Shown one piece after another: positions 12,234 through 28,336 of a stretch of 64,000 nt of DNA. Made by a program: the position numbers and the translations under genes. The notes beneath the pieces were generated by a model that saw only the letters and a list, made by a program, of their open reading frames with translations, did no database searches and was not told the DNA's origin. Origin of the DNA: Haemonchus contortus (taxonomy: Eukaryota; Nematoda; Chromadorea; Rhabditida; Trichostrongylidae); the NCBI GenBank assembly GCA_000469685.2, contig LS997562.1:15031275-15095274 (forward strand), read 5' to 3'. Numbering within the stretch: the first letter of the stretch is position 1; each line of letters opens with the position of its first letter.

Positions 12234-13553
12234 GGTGCTATCTATTTCCACACCCCCTCGCGGTCTGCAATTACGTATTAACTGCGACTACCGTAACACT
12301 ACGCTTGGTTTTATCCAATTTCGTAGACTGACGAAAGTAATTTGCATGGTGTTTATATGAATAGATCCGCTCCTTTTTCATCTTTCAACGTTTCACTACT
12401 ATTTTTGATATTGATGGTCTGATCCGTTTTCATGTTAAGCTTTTCTTTCTCCAATTTACAGGTTAGCACATTTAGTTCCAATGAGACCACTTCCACCTCC
12501 GCCAACTTCTTAATTGTTGAGCTGAAGCAATTAACCAGAATGATATAGATGCTTAAATTGAAAATTCTGTTTCATTCCGAAACATTAGGAAGGGTAAAGA
12601 AGAAAAAAGGGAAAATACATCGTGTGAACATAGAATGTGCAACACTATGTTGATACGAATTTTTTACAATACAGGGCTGAGGGATGTTGTGCAAAATTTT
12701 TCTCGCATAATAATCAACCAAATTGATAGTAATGCCTTTGTAATAGTATTCATGTTTATAATGTAATAATGTGGGTGGTGCTAGTATGTTAGGTCTAGAA
12801 AGCGCTAATTATGCCTCCCATCCGGTCATGGTTAACATAGTCCGTGGAATACTGTCAGCTTCGTGTGAAAAAGCAAAAGATTCAGACTTTAACAACGAAT
12901 ACCTTCAAGATATTCTTTACTGTTCCTTCTCAATACTTCAGAATGCAATGAAACTCAAATTTCCAATTCCTTCTCAATACTCTCAATACTTAATTCATAG
13001 GACCGATTACAGTTTAACTGAGAAGGCATGGTGGGAGTGGGAGGGGGGGGGGGGGTGCGAAGTGATCCAGATTGGAACAAAACGTGCATTGGCTCATCTT
13101 ATGATGCACCGTTCAGAAATGATCAAAACGAAGACTTAAAAGAAGAAGTAAAGGCGGAAAACTCAACATAAAGATGAAGTGGGCAGCCAACACTGAAAAA
13201 AGTTGTGAAAACCTGATGGGGAGCGAAACTATTCATATGAAATACCCTGCGATCACCCTTGTCAGTCTACGAAGTTGGATAAAACTAAGCGCATTTTATA
13301 GATGCACAGTTAAGAAATGATCAAAACGAAAAATTAAGAGAAGAAATACAGAAGAAAAGAAAACGAATTAGACAACCTATGTAAAAAAAAGTAGTGAAAA
13401 GCTGGAAGCTAAAAGGAGCGAATTTACTAACATAAACCCAAGAGAATCACTCTGCCAAGTCTACGAAACTGGATAAAATCAAGCGTAGTGTTACGGTATT
13501 TGCAGTTAGTACGTAATTGCAGACCGCGAGGGGGTGTGGAAATAGATAGCACC
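12234..13553. mobile_element. Non-autonomous TIR transposon, Mutator-like by TSD length
   Basis: This 1320-bp element starts GGTGCTATCTATTTCCACAC and ends with its exact complement. The terminal inverted repeats (about 12234-12330 and 13457-13553) match along roughly 97 bp with only a few differences. It is flanked by a perfect 9-bp direct repeat. A 9-bp duplication with long TIRs is typical of Mutator-like elements; assignment to that superfamily is inference. No transposase frame is visible inside (the 122-codon frame at 12771 has no motif), so it depends on another copy. Its right end lies 195 bp upstream of the abtm-1 ATG. Confidence 0.85.
13095..13500. repeat. Two diverged tandem units inside the TIR element
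   Basis: An approximately 200-bp unit occurs twice. Each copy contains AGAAATGATCAAAACGAA (near 13117 and 13315) and later GTCTACGAARYTGGATAAAA, the inner edge of the right TIR (near 13265 and 13459). The right subterminal region has thus been partly duplicated. Confidence 0.65.
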
Positions 13554-13562
13554 GTCCACTTG
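13554..13562. repeat. 9-bp target-site duplication, right
   Basis: GTCCACTTG directly follows the right terminus and is identical to 12225-12233. Confidence 0.85.
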
Positions 13563-13748
13563 CCTTTCGTTTTTTTTTCACCTTCCTGATAACAGCGGCG
13601 TTTTCATTCACGAATATTGATGCTTACCATGAAGGTGAATTTGTTGTTTTTAATGATTTTCAAATTCAGGTTAGTCCTCAAAGACATGCTGTTGGTCCTC
13701 TAGCATTAAAGTAGTTTGGTTACTGGTTGGTCCTCGTCTCTTATCGTT

Positions 13749-18668
<4,920 letters not shown>

Positions 18669-19094
18669 ATTAAGATTTGCAATGAATTCCTGCTCAATTT
18701 TCTTAATAAATTTGCAGTTAGGATAGTTGTTATTGGCACATTTGTTATTGTTTTAGGCTAGATGGCACTCATTGCCATGCTCATGTGATAGTGATGTTTT
18801 AGTTACAAACTTCGGTTCCTAGCAGTTATACTGTCTTTGCGAGATAACATTGTTGAATTTGTTAGATTCTGCTTCTGTTGATGCACGCCCTACTTGTCCC
18901 CAGTATTAGAACCTTCACTTCGCCGTGTGATAAAAAGAAAATTTTATTTTCATTACTGTTTTTGCGTCATAAATAGATTTGGATGTAGGTCGTTCCTTCA
19001 TTTATCTGTCCCGTTCTACACGGTGCCTATCTCATTTCTTACTGCGGCATTGTTTTTACAACGTCATTCTTCACTATTCTGCGTTGCCTTTTAA

Positions 19095-19107
19095 TGCCCA
19101 GATCACC
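19095..19107 (+). promoter_or_regulatory. Probable spliced-leader acceptor of the TMEM50 gene
   Basis: CTTTTAATGCCCAG is followed by ATCACC and then the ATG. An acceptor six bases before the start codon with no upstream coding exon is the standard layout for nematode trans-splicing. Which leader (SL1 or SL2-type) is used cannot be read from DNA. Confidence 0.6.
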
Positions 19108-19701
19108 ATGTCGGGTTGTCTGGACCAAATAAGCTGCAACTGCAACATCGATTTGGATGGTAAGAGAAACGCCGTCGCCTCAATCACTGCAGCAACCCTG
19201 TTCTCGGTAGCTTGGTGGCTCATGATCGATACATCTGCAGTCTATGGAAAGGTGAGATGCTTCAGAATCGAGCGTGGTGCAAGCAGTCATTTAATTCTTT
19301 TCAGGCTGATTGGAATAATGTGTACTACATAATAACTGTAGGAAGCACACTTGCGATGTTTATGGTAAATGCTGTATCTAATAGTCAAGTGCGGGGTGAA
19401 AGTTTGCATGAAGGACTGTTAGGAACGAAAGGTTGGTATTTTGATTCCCCTTTTTGTATTCTCGGAACTAAATATGCATTCATAAGCAACTTATACAGGC
19501 TCACGCCTTTGGCTAATGGCGGCATTCGTACTTTCATTCGCATCATTGGTGGCTGCCACATGGGTACTCTTCAGCGACTATGTTCTTCTTACTGGAGATC
19601 ATCCCGTATGGCCTGGAGTGGCTCTTTTCCTAACCAATTTTATTATTTTTGCCTCATCTTGTGTGTACAAATTTGGTCGTACCGAAGAAATGTGGGGATA
19701 A
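19108..19701 (+). CDS. TMEM50 family (UPF0220) four-helix membrane protein
   Basis: Three exons (19108-19251, 19305-19431, 19499-19701) join in phase into 157 aa, the typical length of TMEM50A/B. The protein starts MSGCLDQISCNCNIDLDGKR. Four hydrophobic helices follow: VASITAATLFSVAWWLMID, VYYIITVGSTLAMFMVNAVS, WLMAAFVLSFASLVAATWVL and GVALFLTNFIIFASSCVYKF. The C-terminus is GRTEEMWG. TMEM50 proteins reside in ER/endosomal membranes; their molecular role is poorly defined. It lies 440 bp after the abtm-1 stop on the same strand. AATAAA near 19929 is a candidate poly(A) signal. The frames are clean. Confidence 0.95.
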
Positions 19702-20481
19702 ATGTGATGATCTGTGAGCTTCGACCCTTATTTATTTCAGAATTTTGCTTTTCCAAGTTTATGGAGATAGCGCATGTCATAATTTCTACTTACTTGTGTC
19801 TAATCATGTCTATGAACCTACTCGTACCAGAACTATAAGTGTACGTGAAGAAATTTCGTAAACATCTGTCTTTGTCAGCATGTCATTTATGCTATGTAAT
19901 GGTCCGCAGGGATCGGATAACGTGGCGTAATAAAATAAAATCTAAAAAATCGCTGGTGCTCCATGACCGATGTCGGAAAGTGAGCATCGACAATTCTGGA
20001 CCTCTCACAAATTAGGAATTTCTCACATATTGTAGGTACTGTCAAGTGTTGCCAAATCAAAATTTCTAGGCCCGTATTTCGGTAAGCTGTATCGAAAATA
20101 TTGGATTTTTTAAAAAAAATTCGGCTATCTATTACAGCAGTAGAGGTATGTTTGTTCGATGGCAGATGGGCGTAATACCAAGTTTCAGCTAACACATTAC
20201 GCATTTCAGCATATGGAGTTCAGAGCGAAATGCGCAGAAGGTCGCCCTAAGCTAAATTTGAAGCAAACGTTTTGTGAATCCAACATTGTCGACTGTTCGT
20301 TCGGTCGTAGTTGTGCATTTCAACCTCTTTAAATACAATTTATTGAATTATTATGAAAGAATATGCGAAGCTATCACCAAATGCACAGTTTTACTGTAAA
20401 AACATGCAAAGAGAACCCATAACTGTTGCTAAGAAATTCAAAATTCAGATATTCTTAACCACATTTCATATAAGTAATGCG

Positions 20482-23400
20482 TCATCCGAGATCAGCTGGG
20501 AAGTGGGAGCGCGAATATGATGTTACTGTCCCGGGATCAAATCCGGATTGCTGTTGTTGGAACTGATAGGGCATGCGTATAACACCAACACCTCCTCCAA
20601 GGCGTCTAGAAATGTGAAGTGATCACTCATGTCACCATTAAAACATGGAAATGAAGGCGATGCTGAATGGCTTACAATTCACAACTAACCGGTAATTCAT
20701 GCAACCATGATGCCTCCACTGATTCGCCTCAGGATCAAAAACTTCAGCAGTCTTCAAGTAAGTAGTTCCATCGAAACCCCCAACAGCGTACAACCTCTCG
20801 TTGACAACAGCCAAGCCCACCTACAATTGACAGCACCTCCATTTCCTCGTTTTTACATCACTAATTAATTGTAATTGAGTGAATTGTGGTTATCAAGAAA
20901 ACGGTGAGCGGACTTACACCAGATCGCCTATTGTTCATAGCGACCACCGCAGTCCATTCGTTGGTAAGAGGGTTGTACTTCTCAGCCGAACTTAGTTCGC
21001 ATGAGTCATCTCGTCCACCTACAGCATACAAGTGGCCATCGAACACAGCAGAACCCAAATGTTTCCGTCGTGTGGACATCGGACGAACCACCTCCCATTT
21101 ACCAACCCGAGGGTCCAACCTGAAATATTGGACGACACTTCAATTTCAATTTTTTGGACTTATGCAGAGATCATGTGAAGCCTCTCAAAGAATGTATGTA
21201 CTGCTCATGCGATATTGTGAGATCCGTTCAAAATCCATGTCATTCTAAAAATACAAAGCTGTTCCTACCTTTCAACAGTGTTCAAAGGTGATTGTCCATC
21301 AGATCCGCCAACTGCGTACAAACAGCCATTAAGCACGGAGACCGAAACCCCAAGCCGACGTGTACCCATGGGTGCAACACAAGTCCACTCATTCCGACGA
21401 GCGTCATAGCTACAATGACGAGGCTAGCGAAATAAATGAATATCGTATGAGCCATATTTTCACTTACCGTTCAACCACATCCAGACAATTGATACCATCC
21501 TGTCCACCCACTGCATAAAGAAAGCCATCAAGCACAGCCACACCAACTGACGTCCGGCACGTGGAGGTTGGTGCAACATCACATGACCACTGATTAGTAG
21601 CAGGATCGAACCTGAGTTTCTTTTTGAGACAGTTAGTATGAGTAGTTTTGTATCTTCTCTTAGTACGCAAAAACCGATGTTTTGAATGATTGCTTATGGT
21701 TGAATAGTGACCGACAAGAATACATCTTGAGGCATCTTAAATAGCGATTTTTTCGACTAGAAAATCAGCTCTTTCAAGAAAAGAGTAGACAGAAGTTTGA
21801 GAAGCAGTGAACTTGCCACAACGCTGAAGGACTATTTCTTCAAAAATTAAGCCGAACTATATGCATTACCTCTCGATGCTATTCAAGTACGTTTGCCCGT
21901 CGTGACCGCCGACAGCGTACAGCAGATTATCGACAACAGCAACGCCAACGCCACATCTACAGAAGACTGTTGTGCTTTTGAGAACAAATGCGCATTTGGA
22001 AGAATACTGTACCTTCTCTTACTCATGGGAGCAACACATTGCCAAACAGGGATTGCTTTGCCTGGATCAAGGCGTTCCACTGAAGCAATAGCATCCCCAC
22101 TGCACCATCCTCCTACTGAAAGTAAAGGCTATAGAGTTCCATGATGGTAATAGGTTAGTAGAACACAAGAAGCCCCAACAATATTGTAGTATTTTGAGTG
22201 CTTCGTAGCGCCATGAAGTGCACAACGAAATACAGTCGTTTTCTCCTAGACTCCACATCTCTTTTCACAGTACCGATATCCATCTAATGGACGACCAAGG
22301 ATCGAAAGCAGTACTATACAAAGCCAGAAGATGAGAAAAACTGCGTAGATTCACCGTACCAGCGTATAGAACTTCACCGAATTTGATCGGCTTGCGCGGT
22401 CGGGTACGTGGTCCTTGCATATTTGGTCGTTCAAGCGGCAAAAGTAAGTAATTCTAAATAACAGACAATTGAAATACATGAAAAGGAGTTCCAGGGAGCA
22501 TCAATCGACGCTCATCAAGGATTGAAATGAGTTTTCAAATACCACAAACCTTCGCTTCATCGACAAGATCTCTGCATGCGGCATCAGCTTTTACTAGAGC
22601 GTCCTCACTGACAGTGCTGACGAGAAATTTCGGATGACAAAGTGGAAGTCGTACATGCTCCAACAACTGCAAAACTAATGCATGAAGAATCGCTTGATAT
22701 TAACAAAGTCGCCAACCCTTACCTTTGACAGATATTGTTTCCGAGCTGGCAGATCAAATCTAACCCACTGAACTACTGCTGCAAAAACCTGGAAACTTCG
22801 TAAATAAATCACGTTATGATTCATTACTTATTAGGTGAAAAAGAATGACATTGGTTCAGAAAATCTAATTTGCACCTGCTCTTCCGATCGCACGTGGAGC
22901 TCTTCGCTTGAAATCAGATCAATTAATTGGTTGACGGGAAGCAAATGGAACTCCTCAGTACCAACAACATCCTGAAAAAATTGAAGCACAGTATTTGGCA
23001 TTCTGAAGCTTGAAATATCGAAATGAAGTAGCAAAGTAATCACCTGAAAGTTATGTAAGGTATATTTATCGGCACTACGGAGAAGCTCTCGACATGCATG
23101 AGTATCGGCGAACGCTCGAATTCCCAGGCAATTTGACGGATCCAGTTGCTTTTTAAGAAACTCACAACATACTTCCTGCAGTATATAAGTAAAATGAATA
23201 TTAGAGCAAATAACTTTCCTGGTAGCTGAACATTCGAGCATGAAAAATGTCAAGAATGATGGCGGACTAACCTGAACTTCGTTCAACTGAAGCAGGCAAG
23301 CAGCGGGAAGAATGCTTTGCACATTTACATCACTTATTTTTATTTCACCGGAATAGCAAAAGTTAACTAGAGCGTCAAGCGTCGAGGCTTCCATATCCAC

Positions 23401-24798
23401 CATTTCTATTTCTTCTATAAAAACACAATTTAGGAAACTAAGGAAGTTTGAATAACAATAGATGGAGCTTGTCATGGGCTTGCGTTAAAAGACATGAACG
23501 TACGCAATCTGCTTTCAGCCATTTCGTTAGTAAACATAGCCTTGAAATAATTTGAACATGCCGTAAGTACAAGCCGATGAGCATTAATTCGTGTTCCCTA
23601 AAATTTCTCTTTCATGAATAGAAACATGAACATATACATGAACGAAGATTAAATTATGAAGGCCAAACAACCTTAACGACGAGAGCCACATCACATAAGC
23701 GAGAATCGTCGCGAAGTTCTGCAAGTTGAGTAAGCAGAAGACGACTGTGGACAGAGCTCTAAATATTGCACGTGACAATTTGTGGGACCACCACGTAAAT
23801 CTTCACTACAGTGGTTTTGGTGGGGAGAGAACCCTTTCGAGAGGAAAGGTTGGCCGACTTCGCTGGCACAATAATCGTTCATTATGTCCTATTTCCAAGA
23901 GCAGAGTGGTCCCCATTCAAGTCAGAACTTAGAGCGACCTGCGGTGCGATGGGTCGAGTTTTTTCACAGGAAAAAAAGGAGTTGGATAACCAAAATGTTT
24001 GCCCTATCAAGTAAGGCAGCAGTTCAGTCGGCAACTGAAAAACCCTGTCTCAGCTAATCGGGGTTTTGTGGCGTATTCCTCCCGATTCCTCACCGAAGGC
24101 AGGGCGGTATTAGTTCAAGTTTTCAAGAGCCAACAAACTCTGCTACTTCCTGTGTCACAGGCTTCAAAGCAGAGGGGACCGCAATCGATAAATATGGCAA
24201 GATAAGGCCTTATTTGCGTTAAAGGCAAAAAAGTTACGATGGCTAGTGGCTTCGTAAATTTTAAGGTTTTTATGCCGAAACCTAGTCTAAACTGAACTTC
24301 ATAGTATAATTCTGCAACCTTCCATTCAGGTCGGCCTTTCCCGATGGTCTTGGGCGGAGGGCTTCTATTCATTAGCCGTCAAATCTTATCTTAACAGCTA
24401 ATGCGTGCAAGAAGGCAGAGTTGAGCTGTAGGGATATTATCCTATGCACAGTACCAGGCTCCTATACTTTTGTGGCCAGTGATTCAGCCAGCTGAAAAGA
24501 TAAAAGCACATACTTGGGCTAGCGGACAGTCACTATAGAAAAAATTCACACATTCGAAACTTAAAATCCATTATAGGATCATATGCATGCACACATTTCG
24601 AGGTGGGAATGATAAACGTCAGAGCCTCATCTTTTAATTTTAGCTCCGTCAAAGAGGTTGGAACTTTTGTAAGCCGTAACACAATTCAAAAAATAACAAA
24701 ATGATTACCTTATGATACATTGGAACTACCATCGCTGTAGAAGTTGACGCTGTTTGGCTGGATTTAACATCATGAATAATGTCACCGTCGATTTCCAT
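20482..24798 (-). CDS. KLHL20-type BTB-BACK-Kelch cullin-3 substrate adaptor
   Basis: Substrate-recognition subunit of CUL3-RING ubiquitin ligases; the BTB domain binds cullin-3 and the Kelch propeller binds targets. Sixteen exons, high to low: 24709-24798, 23672-23758, 23504-23597, 23272-23414, 23044-23175, 22876-22971, 22723-22788, 22550-22666, 22360-22453, 22013-22115, 21870-21956, 21468-21611, 21269-21409, 20918-21119, 20690-20820, 20482-20605. All phases agree and give 616 aa (human KLHL20 is about 609). BTB (~37-150): [30 protein letters not shown] (~155-265): [35 protein letters not shown]. Six Kelch repeats from ~299, each with GG and a Trp, e.g. [20 protein letters not shown]. The variable tail is [20 protein letters not shown]. 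An acceptor (TTTCCCACAG) about 14 bp before the ATG suggests trans-splicing. Close to human KLHL20 and fly diablo. Confidence 0.97.
23759..24708 (-). other. Intron 1 of the KLHL20 gene
   Basis: 950-bp intron between the exon encoding [15 protein letters not shown]... and the exon starting [15 protein letters not shown]. No transposon was recognised in it. Confidence 0.8.
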
Positions 24799-25735
24799 GA
24801 TTGCAGCTGCTGTGGGAAATGATCCCCTTTCAGGGACCAAGATGGACCACTCTCAGAGCAAACCCCTTGAAGACGAACAGCTGATAGCAGCGCGGTCAAT
24901 ATCGATAACTGTTCGCTATTTTCATTACTGTAACGAAGTGAAGACGCATAACATTTGCGTATGACATCACTGAATTTACGCCAAGTCTTGTTGACCTTCG
25001 TGTGCAAGCTACACTCGATATCTTCGTGGTTTGCTCCTTTCTGACTAGTCGTGTTGTTGCAGTAGTCCGCTATGTTCTTTCAATGATAGCATAGACTTTC
25101 TCGCAATCTCCCAACTCATCTTCAGTGTGGTGCCGTTAGTTTTTGTGAGATGAGATAGCAAATATTCTTTTTTTTAAAGAGAGGCATTTCGTTGAAAGTT
25201 GTTGAAAGTGAAGTTCGGGAGTGGGTTGGGGGGGGGGGGGGAAGGAGTAATTCAATTTCCCATTCTTGTTTGTGCTCTCAATTTAAGATTTCACTTGGAG
25301 GATCAAATTCATATCGCTTCACAACTGGTGGATTAAACAGGCGTTCCACCGATCGGCTTCGAATCGGCGTTGGAGGCGTAGAGTACAAATATCGTCACCA
25401 CTAATTCAATCGTAATCGATGATTGGATGCATTCCGAGTTCAACAACGTGCGTTGTTTTAAGCAAAGACCGACCGCGTTGATGGTCACGCATTGACAACA
25501 CTGACACTGGTCGATATCGCTCACGTAACGCTGAACGCAATCTATCCTGCATTACCAACACGTGCCCAGCAACATGGTCGGTCGGTCGGTCGTCGCTCGA
25601 AACGACGTACGTTGTTGAACTCAGAACCATTGGGTAGGTCAACGATCACATGGTGGCGTAATGCCATTGTAAGGAATGGGTCGAGATCCGAGTCCATGGG
25701 GTTTTGGATAATTACAGGAACCTCCCATCAGAAAT
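24799..25735. other. Upstream region of KLHL20; poly-G tract
   Basis: Contains a G12-class homopolymer near 25229 and a short (GGTC)n run near 25576. No coding exon recognised. Confidence 0.4.
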
Positions 25736-25738
25736 TAT

Positions 25739-27629
25739 GGCCCGTATGCACAACTCCCGGGGTAGGGGAGGGGGAGGAAGTGTTTGTTTTCGCCGTGGGT
25801 CAGATAAGTGACGCTGGAGCGCAGTATTTCGCGCCTACACTACCGCTTGGCCAGTGTTAGAATGGTATCCGAAGTTCGTGTTTTTCGATTGATTGAACCG
25901 GAATTTGGGAAGAGTGTAGATTTTTGCTCCAGAAAAGCTTTTTAACAAAGTGGGGGAGCTACATCCGACGAAGGCTGACGGAAGTAGCAGATGTTACGAT
26001 GTTCCACTAAATGCACTTTGAGGGTTGTGGAAACTTTTAACCGAGCATCCAGTTATCGCGCACCCAAGTACAAAGTGACCTTAGTTAGATGCGCAAATTA
26101 AATATCCCACGCTGCCCTCAGGTCTCAGGTAATCAAGTGTGTGAAAAAACAAATGAAGGGGACAAAAAGACAGTGAAGCGCCTAGAAAAAAAGCTTCGAA
26201 TGAATAAAATTTGCATACCAGATAAACAGTTGATATTGTGGTTTCTAGACGTTAGTCATTAAATAACAATCGGCTTGGAGTTTGACTATTTCTCATTTTT
26301 TACAAGGTTTTCAGATATTTGGGGCTGAAAGCAGCGTCATCAAAGAGGCTGCAAGAACCATATCACCACCAGTCCGTTCAGGATTACTTATTCGATACGT
26401 GCCACTTCTTCCACTCTTTAACCTTTACATTTCTGCGTCATCCTAGGCTCGGGATGCTCATACCTCGAGAATCCTGCAAATACGCAACCTTCCTTTATGC
26501 ACCCCTCCCAGCACCGCAACCCTCGGCTTAATCCCCCTAAAATTTATTCCTCGTCACTAACACTGATGTACATTTGGTAGATAAACTTTTCTCCAAGCCG
26601 CCGCATCGAAGCATTTCAGTCCGTTGCAGCGTCAATTTCAACCTTTACACGTGGTATACACATGATTCTTGTTCGAAAAGTTTTTTGCTCTAAGCGCCGG
26701 GCTTTCTTACTATTGCTATCATAATACATCTTCAACACTTAATTTTTTATGCGCTCATGGAAGATGTGGACAACACAATGGACAACAAGTTTTCGCACCT
26801 AGGCGGGAAGTGGTCCTTCTGCGCGAAGGTTCGTAAACCGCTTTTCAAGGCAGTGCTCGTTAAAAAATTAAGAGCAAAGCGAGTAGAAGGTGCACAATTA
26901 CAACTGCAATACCTGACAGCATTCATTTAGGATGAAAATTGAGAGCTATGAACAAAAGCGGAACATAAATAAATTAATATCACGCATAACAAGCGCCATG
27001 GCGCCACTCCACTCCCACGACGGGAATAGCAGGGTGAACAAAGAATAAAATGCAATATGATATGTAATAATATACAAAAACTACTCATTAGTTGCTCACA
27101 GAAATGATTCCGGTTTCCTTCTCAAATCACACCAGGATCGCGATGCAACATGCTCACGATAACTGGTGTAAATCTAGAAAGAAAACCTGCTTATCTGAAG
27201 ATTCGACTGCTTAATAGCAATGAATTCAACAATATAAATAAATTTGTAGTTGGTTGCAGCAGTAGAATAAAATCAGAGCAATAGTTGACGAATTCGGCAG
27301 CAGAAGTCAGAGGAATAAGCGCTCAGTCGAATAATGTAGTGAATAGCAGAGTTGCGGTCTACATGACCATCGGCGCCCCAGCTCTATTCTAGGGGTAGAT
27401 TCCTCCCCCGGGGAGCCAATGGGGTCGGGCTTCTCTGAGCTCTCGCTAAGGTAAGGTCGCAGAGGCAAAACATCATATGATTGCGAGGGCTGTCGATTCT
27501 TCATCTGTTTATAGGAAAAAACATCGCTCCATTGTCACTATCTTGACCCAAAACCTACCATTTGAACGTTCGCGCCCTTCGCAAACATTTCCTCCCCCTC
27601 CCCTACCCCGGGAGTTGTGCATACGGGCC
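25739..27629. mobile_element. Putative 1.9-kb non-autonomous TIR element
   Basis: The left end, starting GGCCCGTATGCACAACTCCC, matches the complement of the right end (27582-27629) almost perfectly for about 47 bp. Weaker similarity (GGTCA-GATA-GTGAC--TGGAGCG) continues to roughly 110 bp. Both ends are flanked by TAT (25736-25738 and 27630-27632), a possible 3-bp duplication as in PIF/Harbinger-like elements. No transposase motif was found inside. Two unrelated insertions of one repeat in opposite directions is the alternative. Confidence 0.6.
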
Positions 27630-28336
27630 TATGTCGCCGTTCTCGTTATAACTGTTCTGTACTCCCGATTTTTGGTGAGGAACTGCTGAGTAGCCTCTGA
27701 CAAGCAATTTGATCGACCTTTTTCAAATTCTTTATTGTCATTTTCCCCGGACATGGCTCAGCTGTCTTGGATCCTCTGATAAGGCTTATTTAAAATCTAC
27801 ATTTCTTTGGCTAAGCACCGTCTTTTGGCAAAGGTGATGGCAACTGAGGTTTCTCCTTTTTCCGAACCTATGACTGGAATAACTTAAGGGACGCTGTTGG
27901 ATTGAAAAACTGCCAATAGGGCGTAATAAGGGCTCCAGAACCATATAAACTGCTAGAGTTCAGGTCTAAATGTGTGTCTTGATGAATTTATTCAAAGCCA
28001 TGCCAAGATTTATTGAGAGTCGAACTTGTGTACTTTGATGCCTTGCGTATTTCTATACTTACCATGTGTTACCGCCTCCGCGATTCTCTGTTGGAGCTTG
28101 TGGAAGATGAAATTCAATGTGAAAAGCTGACGGTCAACGTTGAAGACGTTGATGTTATTCTCCTTTGAAGTAGAATTACGCACGAACACGTAATATAGCT
28201 CGTCTGTATTTATCTAAATCTCTTGGCGAATGTGCTTACCAGTTTTAAAAGTTTTGATGTATAGTGCATGTACACAGTGATTCTGCAGTAATACTATTTT
28301 AAACTCTCAACGTCGATTTCTTTTCGGCTCAACAAA
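27630..28336. other. Upstream region of the NDUFB9 gene
   Basis: No feature recognised. No clear spliced-leader acceptor lies within 30 bp of the downstream ATG. Confidence 0.4.

Noticed and set aside
12771..13139. 122-codon frame inside the TIR element as a transposase
   Set aside because: It has no DDE or zinc-finger motif, contains a poly-G tract, and overlaps the internal duplication.
20886..21248. 120-codon plus-strand frame
   Set aside because: Antisense shadow of a KLHL20 Kelch exon.
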